Shown here in pieces: positions 24,108-36,115 of a stretch of 64,000 nucleotides of DNA. The translations under genes were made by a program, and so were the position numbers. The DNA is from Vermamoeba vermiformis (Eukaryota > Tubulinea > Echinamoebida). The notes below the pieces were generated by a model. The model searched no databases and had not been told where the DNA came from. It saw only the letters and a list, made by a program, of their open reading frames with translations. The stretch spans positions 62,001-126,000 of the forward strand of contig JBEWZL010000096.1 of the NCBI GenBank assembly GCA_045837725.1. The letters run 5' to 3'. Position 1 is the stretch's first letter. Every line of letters starts with the position of its first letter.

Positions 24108-26419
24108 TCAGTCATCCCCTATGTTATCTTCTTTTTCTGTTTCAGCAGCAAAGTCTTCATCTCTTTCATGTGCTTTAATGTACGCCTTCTCACTTTCATC
24201 AAGTGCTGTAATCTCATCAAGGAAATCATTTTCAAGTACATCCTTCTCTTTTTCAAATGCAAACTTTTTGATGTGGTCATTAGCATATAACAAATGCTGC
24301 ACTTGTGGCTCAGTAATTGAATAGCAGTATCCAGTCTCTGAACCTGATAGTAGATGTCATTAGAGTTTGAAAAGTACCAAGTTGACTTACTATTCTTCTG
24401 AAAGAAAAGGAACCCAGTGTCATCAGGATCAAAGCCAAACTGGGTGTGAAAATGCTTGGCATCCCAAGTCCTTGTATTTTTGCAAACACTATTGTAGAGT
24501 ACATTTGAAATATGGAGCAGAACTGCAGACTAACATCAGTTTCTGCCAAATAGATAGCTTACTTTGTTGTTACCTAGGTTTGAATTACATCCATGTGCCA
24601 TACTTGCAAGTCTATAGTCAATGAATTCCTTGATCTCCTGGTTCAACTTCTTCAATGAAGCTGCAAAGATGTCATTGAGATTGTTGTCTTTTCCTTTTTG
24701 ATCTTTGGCTGTCTTGAACATTATGCCAATAAATCTCATGACATATCTGAGTCGTCCTTGTAAGTGAATTTTTGCTACTTGTATGTTTGTTTCTGATATC
24801 TTTGAAAGATCAAAGTACTTGGCCATTATTTGCATTGATTTTTCAGGCTTCACATAAGGATATGTTGCCATTGGTTGTGTTTCAAGATCAAAATAAGTTC
24901 TGTTGTTTGCTCCACCATTTTGTACAAACAAAGAAAAGTCAGTCATTTTTGTACTGGCAACCACAATTTTGCAATGGGGTGAGTGTATTGCATCCAGGGC
25001 AAGTATCTTCAGCAAGTCTCTATCAGCACTTATAGCAGTCCCCTTAATTTGGTAATCTTCAATGAGGTGAGCTTCATCAAGAGCAATCCAAAGGATATTT
25101 CCCAGATTTTTCATTTCTGCATCTATGAGGGCATCCAAATGTCCAGATAACCCAGCTACATCAAGGTTTTTAGATCTGTTTGAGGAGAAAATAAATATCG
25201 AGGCTCAGCTGCATAAAGTATTCTTACATTAAATCCAAAAGCTGTCCTTGAAGATGAATAACACTTAACATGCCACCATTGCTGCACCAGTAGAGCCATT
25301 GTGCAGGTGTTAGATCTTTGCAAACTAATGAAAGAAGTTTCATTCGAGCAAGCCAAAAAGCTTTGCAAAGTAAAGTGCATTTAGTCACAGATCTGCCCTG
25401 AAGATACAGCAGAAGTTTTTTGTATGCCATATCAACCTGTATCAATGGTTAATGGTCAATTATAGTACATACTAGGCTTGGCATCATCCAGTCTTACAAA
25501 ATCTTGACCAACTCTGCCTTGAACAATGTCACCTTGTACATACAACAAATACGAGTTTCTTCCAATGGCATTCAATATTGTGCCTAGTACAAGGACCTAA
25601 GTTTATTGGCGCCGAGTCAAGTTGGTCAGTTTATTGACTTACCTGTTTTTCCTGCACCTGACATAGCTCGTAAGATGTAAATGTCATAAGTAGGGTTTGT
25701 GGCCTCTTTTTTCATGAATTCGAAGACCGGATCTGACACTTCCTGCTCCATAAATCGGATGTCGGCACGTTTGCCATTCAGTGGATCGAACATGATGGAT
25801 TTTTTGATGAATTCATCTCCAAAAATTTGTTTGAGTTCGTCCATTCGGTCTTCTTCACTTTTCTGGAAGTTCGGCAGTTGGATCTCGTCCTTGATCTCTT
25901 GTGTCATCTTATTTATTTCTCGATCGATGGGTGCAAACGGATCTATAACAACAACATTATAATAATTCTATTTCGAAACGACGTGAGGTCCTCCCTACCT
26001 ATTTTTTGCCTTTTCGGATCTGGCTCGTGTAACTGATCAGCTTCATTTCGTTCTCGTTTTTGTCCCTGTATCGCTATTCGCTGCTTTCTTTCCTTCAAAA
26101 CCAATTTATAATCTTCGATCGAAAAGCCCACAGTGTCTAATTAATAATTTTAATTTTAGATAAATAATTAAGTTAAGCGTAAATAGTACTAACCCACAAA
26201 TATTTTGGCATTATTGTTCAAATAATTTTCTAATTTATCTTCGGTATTAATTGCGACGGGCATTTCTCCTGTGTAACCTTTTAGTTGCAAATCTGATTCA
26301 AGTGTCTGAAGTTGCAGCTGCTGTATTACCAATTTCTTTAGATTTTCCAAAAGAGGGGCTTTTATTCGGTCTGGGATGAACGCTCTGCCGTTAAATAGTA
26401 GGATTTTGTATTCTGCCAT
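24108..26419 (-). CDS. Crinkler (CRN)-like P-loop NTPase protein
   Basis: Eight exons (26194-26419, 25999-26136, 25643-25942, 25498-25583, 25228-25436, 24563-25175, 24391-24529, 24108-24343) close to 648 residues with no break. The first ~80 residues look like a ubiquitin-like header (MAEYKILLFNGRAFIPD). A short basic linker (KRERNEAD, KRQK) and a helical region follow. Walker A is AMSGAGKT (about 214-221) and a Walker-B-like strand is ILWIALDEAH (about 347-356). The C-terminus is acidic. A header, P-loop NTPase and variable C-terminal part is the layout of CRN proteins known from oomycetes, fungi and several protists. Codon use is more T/A-ending than the neighbours and the exon text is unlike them. 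The CRN assignment is inference from architecture; no LFLAK-type motif is seen. Confidence 0.6.
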
Positions 26420-26952
26420 CCTCGATCAACACACAAATCAAGTGTATTCTTGTTCTTCCCCACGCCTACGACGTGTATTTGTCTTCTTTGGAAGGTCTTA
26501 GTAGTACATAACATATTGGATTGTTATTGTGTTAAATTAGTGCACGCGGTGCAAAATAGTTAAAAAAACGCGCGTAAACAAAATTATTATCGCTTTGTAA
26601 ACGACGAATCATCTCGCACGATTCACTTAAGAATGGTATTGTTGGTGTTGTTTTTTGAGAAAGTATAATCTAGATATTCAATCTTCATTTCAACGCAAAG
26701 CAAGCGAGGAACCCGCTGTTAGAACGTTTTTAAGGAACGAAATAGCATTTACAGATGAGGATTTGACCCAACCAGCGGTAAAAGTTCCAAAAGCGAATTT
26801 CGATCTTCCTCGGATTATTTTAATTCATATGGAAGTTTGCGCTGTCGTGGTTGTTCAATTCAATCGGGGATTGCAAAAAAAGGATAAAATTTTCCTGATT
26901 ACAACACAACTTACTTCAAGATACTGTGCAAACGACAATATTTTATTAAAAA
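26420..26952. other. Intergenic region between divergent genes, with an unexplained open frame
   Basis: This 533-nt stretch separates the CRN-like gene from gluconokinase. A plus-strand frame is open from 26631 to 26984 (about 117 codons) but has no ATG until 26829. Part of it looks protein-like (EEPAVRTFLRNEIAFTDEDL), yet it gives no family match and overlaps the gluconokinase start in another frame. It may be a decayed exon, a first exon with an unseen start, or chance. No other feature is seen. Confidence 0.4.
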
Positions 26953-27652
26953 ATGGTTGCCGTTGTATTTATTATGGGCGTTAGCGGATCTGGCAAGACA
27001 ACGATCGGAGAAGGACTTGGTACGTATGTTCCGAAAGGCAAAGTCATCAAAATTAACAAAAAATAATTACATTAATTTTTATAAACATGTACCATTCGCG
27101 TAAATTCGGTTTAGCCTGGTTGTTAGGCTATCAGAATTTTGTACGGAGCTAATTATATTTTTAATTTTAATTTTAGCGAATGAATATAACACCCAGTTCT
27201 ACGATGGCGACAACTATCACCCTGAAAGCAACGTACAAAAAATGAAGAACGGAATAGCACTTACGGATGAGGATCGAAAAGGCTGGCTCGACAAGTTGCA
27301 CGAGTTAGCGGCTAATGCTATTAACAACACTTCTTCGCAACAAAAGTTCGTATTCATTGCATGCTCTGCTTTGAAGGTGGCTTATAGAGAACAACTTACC
27401 CGTGGATTTGAACTCGGCAAGCAAGTGTTTTTCGTGCACTTGAAAGGTCCGTTTGAATTGATTGAAAGTCGTCTTCATAACCGCAAAGGCCACTATATGC
27501 CTGCTTCGCTATTGAAGAGCCAATTTGATACTTTAGAAGAGCCGCACAAGGCCGAAGAAGATCCAACCGGTTACATTACAGCTTCAATTGTACCTCCTGT
27601 GAATGAAGTTGTTGCTAACATTAAGCAAGAACTCGAAAAGAGAATTAAATAA
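26953..27652 (+). CDS. Gluconokinase (GntK/IDNK type)
   Basis: This cytosolic enzyme phosphorylates D-gluconate to 6-phosphogluconate with ATP, feeding the pentose phosphate pathway. Two exons (26953-27019, 27177-27652) close to 180 residues, the normal family length. The P-loop FIMGVSGSGKTT comes right at the N-terminus. FYDGDNYHPESNVQKMKNGI, LTDEDRKGWL, FIACSALKVAYRE, KGHYMPASLLKSQF and the LEEP block are the classical gluconokinase signatures. The start ATG at 26953 puts the P-loop at residues 9-17, as expected. Confidence 0.96.
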
Positions 27653-27803
27653 AGTGGCCCAGTTCAATGTTGAGTGTTCACATAAACGAGATTTTGTTCG
27701 CTTGATCTGAATTAAATTTTAGAATTCAACGGCAGAATACCACACTGTATATAATTATGTATATATAGCGACTAAAGTATATATTTATTAATAAGACTGC
27801 AGT

Positions 27804-30800
27804 ATGGAAGACAAGAAAGCGGATACACACCGCCTGCGGTACTACATGGCCAATAAATACGAAGGCGATGTATATGAAACGGATTTTAGCTCAAATAACT
27901 CACCAAGAGAGGGCCAAGGAGGTAGTCCACGCTATTCTTCCGATGAAGACTTGAGATTGAGCAGTGGCAGCGGTAGTGGCTCGCAGATTCTGGGATCTGA
28001 GAAAGACATTTATTATAAAATCTACGATTTTGTAAATGAAGATAGTCACGATAATCTAAGAAGTTCTGCTAGTAGTTTCTTCGGCCAGCCCCCAGGTAAA
28101 TTTTAAATAATTTTTGAAATTTCTATTTTTTGATTGCGCGTTAATACCCGCTTTATAATTAAATAAACCTTCATAATATAATTCATTAATTTATATCTTT
28201 TGACGTAGATATCGAAGATAAGCCTAAGAAAGTTTCGTATTCAATGCCAAACCCATCTGACAAAGATTGGAATAAGGAATTTCAGGAGTTATTAGAACTG
28301 CCTGACACAGAAGAAAAATTCGCTAAAATTAGGCATTTAGCTCAAGATTTCATCTCAATAGGTAAATTACAATTACTCATTCAAGAATAATTATTCTAAA
28401 TACGTCTTTTTGTTTTAGCTACTAACTGCGCCAAAATTATTATATCGGAATTATATTTGCATAAGAAGACTATTAAGCCTTTAGAAATCGGAGGCATCGC
28501 CGGCGGTGATAAAGTAAGGCCTAAAAATTTTTACTTTGATTGGACCGAATTAATTTTTTTATTTTCCGTAGTACTTGTACAGAAACATTTTGTTTAAATT
28601 TGCGTTAGACGTGCAATTCAAAAAGAATTTATGGATGTACGGTGGTCTTGATGCTTCAGACGAACGAGCCATGAAAGGTAAAGTCACTGCCAAAAATTGT
28701 GGTCCGACGCTAACTTTATGACCCGATAGGCGCATCACACGAACTCAAAGGACTAATGCATTATTCATCGATAAGAGTTCCCGGCATCCACTTTCCATTA
28801 ATGGTAATGCTTCATTGTCACGAAATTTCAGTACGCTAATAACGACCTCAGATTTTGATCGATTACAAGGGTTATCGAATGACCGCTCAAAGTTTTCTAC
28901 CGATTCATTCAGATACTATTCGATATGGAAGGTAAATATAGCTTTAATATGCGCGCAAAATAACGGTTTTTGTAGTTCTAATGCCGGATCTGTGGTTCAC
29001 GCGGATATTCCGGATCTTGTTGAAAAAATGAGCAAAATCGGTCAAAAATTGAACTTATGTGCGCATCGCGTGAAAGATAAGACACTTTATGGTCCTGGCG
29101 ACCAGGAAGTTCACATTGGTACTGACGGGCGATATTACTGCATCGATTTGGCACGTGTTTTTCCGTGCGAAGCACCCAAAGTGTAAGAACGATACATTTT
29201 TAATGACCACTTCTAATGTGATAATATATTATTGTTTCTAATGATTTTTGTTTGCAGTAAGACCAGTGAGACTCGGTCCATATTTTATGAAATGTTGCGA
29301 CCAGAATTCGTGTTGAAGTTTTCAGAGCCGTTGAATTCTGACGCATATACTGCGTGGAGCAAAAGTGACCCAAATCACGCCAAGCATAATGCAAGGATAG
29401 AGGCAGCTACTGATAAGTACGTTAAAAACAATATTGTTGCCTTCTTACAGCGACCTAAACGAGTTTTATAGGCTGCACAAAGTTGTTATTGGTGATTTTG
29501 CCAAGTTTTTAGACAAACAAGAATACGTCAAGAAACCTCTCATAGAAAACTTTCAGTCACTACGATTAATTGAAATTTTGCATCGTGAAGGAATTAATAT
29601 TAGGTACGGTTTACTAGCATCGAGTTTCAACAATGACTAATTTTTGATATTTGTAGGCACTTGGGTCGAGTACGAGCCAAATCTAATTCGCCTGTCGTGC
29701 AAAAATTGTTGTTATCAGAAATGGTCGTGCGAATTATTAAGAACATTATTCGACAGCAGTTCAGAGACATTATGAAAGAATCGAAGTACCTCTCTGAAGA
29801 ACAAGTAAGTTCTCAATATATGAGCACGTGACTAGCCCTGGTAGAGATTTATTTTGTCTTCACCAAATTTGGTTAACACAATTGTTTTTGTTCGTACTTA
29901 CGTATTTTACCATAGATGAAAGAAGTGTTTGTGACGTATCTCAATCTCGTCACGGGATACGCATTGAACTCGAATAACTTTTGGAAGAACATTACTAAGC
30001 TCGTTGTGACCAAGTTCCCTGGTTCGATGTCGAGTCAAGAGCTGCAACAGCCTTCGTTCAAACTTCAATCGCACATTGACATTTCATACGTCATTCGAAG
30101 GCTCAGCGACAAGCTAGGCATTGAAATTTCACGAGTAAGATTTCACTTTAAAAATTTACGTTCCGAGAATGAGTAACGAGCATTTGTCTGGCAGGACCTT
30201 GTAATTTCTAAAGGCACCGAGCTGATTTACTGTGACATTGAATCTGTGCAGCCTAAAATCAGATTCATTAATATTCTCGATGAGGCCGAGGTACGTCACC
30301 TATTCGTTACGCGTTTTACCGAAAATTTACCAAATACTTATAAATTTATGAATAGGGAATGTCGTTGTTATTGTTAGGCTTGAAAAAAGAAGGCACTACG
30401 AGACTCAGACTGCTTAAGTTAGCCGCACAAAAGTTCGAAATGGCTTGCGCCAATCTTCCAACGAACTACACCGCGTTACAAGAGTGGGGAAGGTAAACGA
30501 ATTAATCATTATTTAATTATTGCTAATGTTCTGTAGGTCGTTGTTGGAGTACTCTAAACTCATCCCCAAAGAATCACAAGAACACGAGACAGTATTGGCA
30601 AGTGCCACTCAAAAGTACTCGTCAGCATTACAACTGCACGAATCAGAAGACGCGTACAAACATTACAACTCGGTGCTGATTGGTCGGTTGTTGTACTCGC
30701 GGCTGAGTCAAGAATTGTCCTCGGCACTTATCAGAGATTTGACTTCGAGTTTGCGATGTTATTTGAAACTCCGAGTACGTAGTCTAAATATAAGTTTCAG

Positions 30801-33015
30801 AGTTTATATATATTAATATTTACTATTATTAATGCAGCCCACGAAATTATCGAAGCTGTTGCACAAGATCCAAAAGCTGTGGGGATTGTACAACACAAAG
30901 GCCGTAAATTTCAATAGGTAACAATTTAATTTCAAAATTTAAACTAAAATATTAACGATTATTAATATAGGGAGCATTTGCTTGAGATTTGTCTGTTGAT
31001 TAGCAAAATCATTGACGACTCCGTGCAAGATACTTTCATCAGGTACTTCATTTGCAAAGATAATCCAATCACATTATAATAGAGCCATATTAATCGTTAT
31101 TATTTTTGCAGTACTAATAGTCGAGTGCCAAAAATGATGAAAACGAATTTGATTTCAAACAACGTTATGATCACCGCAATTAAGAATTTATTGCTCTCAG
31201 CAATCATCAGTTTCGAACACGCAAAGTTGACAGAGGCAATAGCGGATAATAGGAATACGTTCTTATATATCATGAATTCGGTCAACACGAAGATCTCGCA
31301 GATCAGATCCATCGAAAAATATGTTCGAGCGTTGACTTTGCCAGTACGCGATATTGACCCTAATAACGCTACTCAATGCGACGTTATGATCCTGAAACAT
31401 ATCTCGCACATGATTGGCTTCTTGGCTAATTCTGCAAATTTGAGATTTGCATTGGACAACAAACTTAGCGCAATCACTGAAATTTCGCTGAGCGACGATG
31501 ACGTGTTTGATAAGGCGATTCCAATGATCGCACTCAAGTCGAAGCAATTGAAATCACTCTCTTTGGCTAATGTGTCGTACTTACAAACAAAACTGTTCGT
31601 GGAGCATGTGCCGAAGATAGTCAGCTTGACGTCACTGGATCTGTCTAACAGTCCTATCAACGAAGCGTGTTTGATGGCACTGACGACATTAACGGCGCTT
31701 AGATTCCTAGATATTTCCAAGATTCAAGACATTACCGACGAATCTCTCAAAGTTTTCTTCCAAGCTTGTGGATCCGGCTTGGAACGACTAGATATCTCAA
31801 GTAAGTTTCTATACCTTTACAAACATTACTATTTCATAACAAGAAATAAGATTGCAAGGCAATTAAGGCCTTTTTGTGAAAAAGTGGACTTTTTTATAGA
31901 AAATTGTTTATCCGGCTTAAATTTTCTTGTTTTATTTAGATACGAGAAGAATTAAAGGCGGCTCAATCAATTATTTGCTAATGAACACCACTCGATTACA
32001 ACACTTGAACCTGAACGGCTTGGCGAACATCACCGACGATACAGTTGTGGCTCTAGCGCAGAGTCCTACAGCAGGAGTATTGAAGTCTATTCATATGATT
32101 GGTGTGCACACTGGATTGACCGAACAAGTCGTGGATGTGTTGACGAACAGAACCACTGCACTGACGGATCTAAGTCTAGGTATGACGTCATTATAGGCAA
32201 TCACATAGTGAATTAAATTTAATTGCCATTGTTATAGGAACAATTAAGAAAATCGGAGATAGTTTATCGAAGTTAGCAGATCTGGCACCGAAGTTGAAAA
32301 CTTTGACACTGAAAGGCAAGATTTAACAACGCGTCGTCGTTTATAAGGACCTTTTAATTAATATCTGCTCTTAGGCATGAACGCTACTGATATTGGCTTC
32401 AAGCCAATTTTATCAAATTTAACCAACGCGACACGATTGGTCATTCGCGCGTGCCTTGGTTTGACGGACAAATCATTGGCGACATTGCCTGCAAGCAACA
32501 CTTCACTGCAATCACTGAGTTTAGGAGGGTGCTATAGTATTACTGGCGAGTGTTTCTTAACTCTACGAAACACCTTGACGAGTCTGACGAGTTTGGATCT
32601 GAGCGATGTGACGGCACTGGATCCGGTGCACTTCAGAAAATACGTGTCAAAACTGCACTTGTTGTCACATTTGCAGCTCAACTTCTGTCAGACACTCGAC
32701 GACGATTGCTTCATTGAGATTTTCCCGCACTTGCCGTTCTTACGAACACTCTCCCTGGACAGCAGCCACGTGACAGATGTCACCATCAAACATCTCGTGA
32801 AACATTGTCCGCACTTGGAGCGTTTGGATCTGACCAATTGTTTGCGACTGACCGACAAATCGTTGAATTATTTGACGCTGATGAAGTCACTCAAAGAACT
32901 GTGCATCAAGCACTGTCAATTCTCGGCACCTGCGCTAGAAAACTTGCAAGAGAAATTGCCCTTGGATAATCTACTGACTTCGAGCGGTAGTTATAAGCTA
33001 CGGCAGCACTTTTGA
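27804..33015 (+). CDS. CLU-domain protein with C-terminal leucine-rich repeats
   Basis: Twenty exons close to 1311 residues: 27804-28095, 28209-28361, 28419-28513, 28572-28677, 28730-28803, 28852-28931, 28976-29182, 29258-29416, 29472-29603, 29657-29804, 29916-30134, 30195-30290, 30356-30492, 30537-30774, 30838-30917, 30971-31042, 31112-31800, 31940-32179, 32238-32315, 32375-33015. A disordered Ser/Gly-rich N-terminus precedes a CLU domain (about 180-380) with GGLDASDERAMKGASHELKG, GIHFPLMILIDYKGYRM and YGSSNAGSVVHAD. A helical middle follows, then many LRRs of the RNI/F-box-LRR kind (about 880-1290, e.g. LTSLDLSNSPINEACL, LERLDLTNCLRLTDKSL). Clueless proteins proper end in TPR repeats and affect mitochondrial distribution; here LRRs replace the TPRs. 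The intron 32316-32374 uses a GC donor. Confidence 0.85.
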
Positions 33016-33289
33016 AATAAAAAGGCGCAAGATCCATTTTTTGGGCCACAAAATCTTGATTGTTTGGCATTAGAATGCGATGATGTGCTGGGAGTTGATT
33101 ACTCTAGGCATGTAAATAATCATCAGTTTATAATTATAAGAAAGTGTTTCATCGATGAGGAGATACGAAGAGTTCACAACTTTTATCCGAAAAGTTCAGA
33201 AATTTGTTAGAACACGATATTTAGCGTTCCTTCGACATTTTTTGTCATTAGTTAATACTTTATAACACGTAACAAACGTAAACTTGAAA

Positions 33290-33572
33290 ATGTCGTCGAG
33301 GTAAGAGCATAACTGGAGCGGATGTGGGTTGGAATAGCAATGTGGCTTGAAATATTTCGCGCAGATTTAATCCCTACAACCCGGAAGAAAAATCAAATCC
33401 GATCAAAATTGAAGTGGCGAATGAAAATGAGGATCAAAGCCCATCAAATGTCGTGAATAATAATAACAATAATAGTGGTAATAATGACGTGGCTAAAGAA
33501 CTTACTCCAACAGAAGTAAAAAGAACCCATCTGGTTTTCGATGACTCTTCTTCATCAGAGAGTTCGGAGTAG
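33290..33572 (+). CDS. Small acidic, Asn/Ser-rich protein of unknown function
   Basis: Two exons (33290-33300 and 33365-33572) give 72 residues. The first exon is just 11 nt (Met-Ser-Ser-Arg start). The product starts MSSRFNPYNPEEKSNP, has a central Asn run, and ends with VKRTHLVFDDSSSSESSE, an acidic serine tail typical of CK2 targets. I do not recognise a family. It overlaps or abuts the truncated end of the GH32 fragment on the other strand, so the left breakpoint of the putative inversion lies directly after this gene. Confidence 0.65.
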
Positions 33573-33626
33573 CAATATTATTAATATTACTATATTTATT
33601 GTAATATATAGCACATAATTATAAAC

Positions 33627-34744
33627 ACTGTCATAAATAAACACGTTGTCGTGAATGCCGTTGCCATCCATGGATAAAAACAAGCAGTCAACGGTACCGC
33701 CGCTGGGTGTTGGTAGTGTGAAGTAGTCCGGGCACTCCCAATCACCACCTTCGCCTGGTTCACCGAGCACGAATGGGTGCTTGTACTTCCAATGTTTCAA
33801 GTCTTCGCTTTCATACAGCAAAGTCATCGCAAATCTGTTTCGCATGCCACTGCCGAGGATAAAATACCACTGCAATAAAAGTCAATTATCGTTAAGGCTA
33901 GATTAGAAAAATTGACCGTACTTTGCCGTTCTGGGTCCAAATGGTCGGGTCACGGAAGCCGACGAGAGAGCCTTCAAACTCCGAGGGAGGTCCAGCTACA
34001 ACAGGGTTGGCAGCGTCTTTGTACCAATTGATAAGAAGGCCGTCGTTGCTCTTCGGATAGGCCAGGCAGACGGTCTAAAGTAGGACGATGACACGTGTCA
34101 CAAAAATTTTAACGGATGTCAATACAACTAAACTTACTTGAGCACCAGAATCAACAACGTTTGGTTCATTAATTCCTGTATATATAGCCATGATTTTGGT
34201 ACCGTTGATGACGATTGCACTTCCGCTATTGAAAAATGAAATTAATTTGTGAAATTGGAATCAATTCGCCAAGTGAATCTTTACCTCCAAACACCGTAGT
34301 TATCAGCACCCGCTATAATTGAAATGAATTATTAAATTTCTAAACATTACGCAGACTTACGTTGGTCAGGAGACAGGCCAATGGGCAAGCGCTTCCAAGT
34401 TATAAGATCTTTTGACACAGTATGACCCCAATATTTAATATTAGTGCCATATACTGTCGTCGCATATTGATAGAAGACGTGGTAATAGCCTTGGTAGTAA
34501 AACATGCCATTAGGATCATTCATCCTTAAAGAATTACGGATTAGCAAAACATTCGCTTAATTGAATGAACGATATTTAAAATAGCACTAATGTTGACTAA
34601 TTTATTATATGGATTAAAATTTTCATTGAATTACCATAATTTATCAGGTAAGAAGTGAAACTTGGGTCGTTGCGGATCACTAAGCTCTCCGAGTGCCTTG
34701 AGAGCAGTAGCACTCAATAGTAATACGAATAGTAGCTTCTTCAT
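33627..34744 (-). CDS. GH32 beta-fructofuranosidase (invertase), N-terminal half only
   Basis: Invertases split sucrose into glucose and fructose. Exons 34635-34744, 34361-34524, 34285-34312, 34138-34225, 33922-34074 and 33627-33869 join in frame. A signal peptide ([19 protein letters not shown]) shows secretion. All three GH32 active-site motifs are present: WMNDPNG (nucleophile Asp), GFRDP (transition-state Asp) and WECPDYF (acid/base Glu). The product reaches [11 protein letters not shown], partway into the five-bladed propeller, where the donor has no partner. Reading on gives 24 further codons to a stop at 33555-33557, overlapping the small acidic gene. The last part of the propeller and the beta-sandwich are found 10.5 kb away on the other strand. 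As it stands the product is truncated. Confidence 0.85.
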
Positions 34745-35036
34745 ATTGTTAATTTGTTGCGTTCTTTACGCACACCTTTCTCGTATGACACATAGCCAAA
34801 ATACCTCGGAAAAAATCACTTTTGTGTCTCCTTTGGATCTAAACAAGGAAGGAACAGAGCTTATTAATAGCTGTTGAATATTCTATACGTCATAGTGCCA
34901 CCGAATCAAGAAACAAGCAGAAAATTCTCAACTTTTTCTTCTTGTCTCGTTTGTCCGGTCTCATCGCATTAAATTCCAACAAAACATATTTTCATTAAAT
35001 AATCTCATAGCCTACAACACATAATCACTTTTTACA

Positions 35037-35986
35037 ATGGGAAATATGTAAGTTAAATCGACATAATTGATAATTGATCTGACATGTGATTTGTGTTTAG
35101 AGCGACATTCGAGCAATTACCTTCGCCGCTTAGAAATTTAAATGAAGACAATATGGTCGTATTATTGCAATATTTACATGTCTCAGATTATGTGCATCTG
35201 ATGTCGACTTGCCGCAAGTTCAATAACGAGACTTTAGGCCCTGTAAGTACTTCGTAACCAAATTTAAATTTGATAAATTAAATTTGAAATAATTAACATG
35301 GCCATATTGCCTTTAAAAACTCTGAAATTTCCGGAGATCTGGCATCCAATCACATCCACTTTACTAACTGCCGTTATTTGAAGAATAATTACTATTGGGC
35401 TCAATTAATAAACCGTCCAGCGCCTTTCCCGTCACGATCGGCCCAATACAGCCTCGTCAATCATATCCTAACGACAACGCGTAACGGAAGAAAATTTATC
35501 GTTGATGGCCAGCCAATCGATTTAAATATGGCAATTGATACACGCAACAAAAGATTAGTGAGCCATTTTGACTTTAGAAAGCATATTAAGGAGTATTATT
35601 TGAAAGCAAAGTGCAGTAAAACTTTGCGTAAATTACTGAAGCCTTTTACGAAAGGTACAAACGGAAAATTATCGCCAGAGATTAAAATTGTCGAGAATAT
35701 TCAATTGGACAAGTTTTTTTGCAAATCGGATCCGCTTGAACGAAGCACAATGGCAGATGCGACTTTTGTAGTGGATCTTGGCGTCGATGCAACTTCATTA
35801 GAGAAGTTGAATAATATGCAACTGCCTGCTACATTTAAAAGTCGCCGCATAGTCTACAAATTATCGAATAAGCAAGCACAACGCGAAGAATTTAAATTCC
35901 TCTCGCGTGCTTGGTCAGAAATGGTGCCTGATAAACCCAAATTCGGTAAAAATATGCAATGGAACCGAAAACATGTTCCAAAGTAA
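35037..35986 (+). CDS. F-box-like protein of unknown function
   Basis: Three exons (35037-35047, 35101-35242, 35384-35986) close to 251 residues; the first exon is 11 nt. An N-terminal F-box-like segment is seen in LNEDNMVVLLQYLHVSDYVH followed by LMSTCRKFNNE, which would bind Skp1 in an SCF ubiquitin ligase. The rest has no domain I recognise. It is rich in Lys and has the segment RTHGKLSP-like basic loops and an NKQAQREEFKFLSRAWSE end. It is divergent from the invertase N-half, with 292 nt between the start codons. The F-box call is by pattern and moderate; the gene structure is sound. Confidence 0.65.
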
Positions 35987-36115
35987 TACACGTGTAATAA
36001 ACAGATTTGAATTGCTGTTAAATAAAAGACAAATTTGCCGCGCCAAACACTGTTTCAAAAGCAAGCCCGTGAAACGCGAGAGCACAAGGGCAACGTAGCA
36101 CTAAATAATATAGAT

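Noticed and set aside
33290-33626. Inverted repeats as cause of the inversion
   Set aside because: The sequences at 33580-33626 and 44137-44171 share only short AT-rich words that look like chance, not an inverted repeat long enough to drive recombination.
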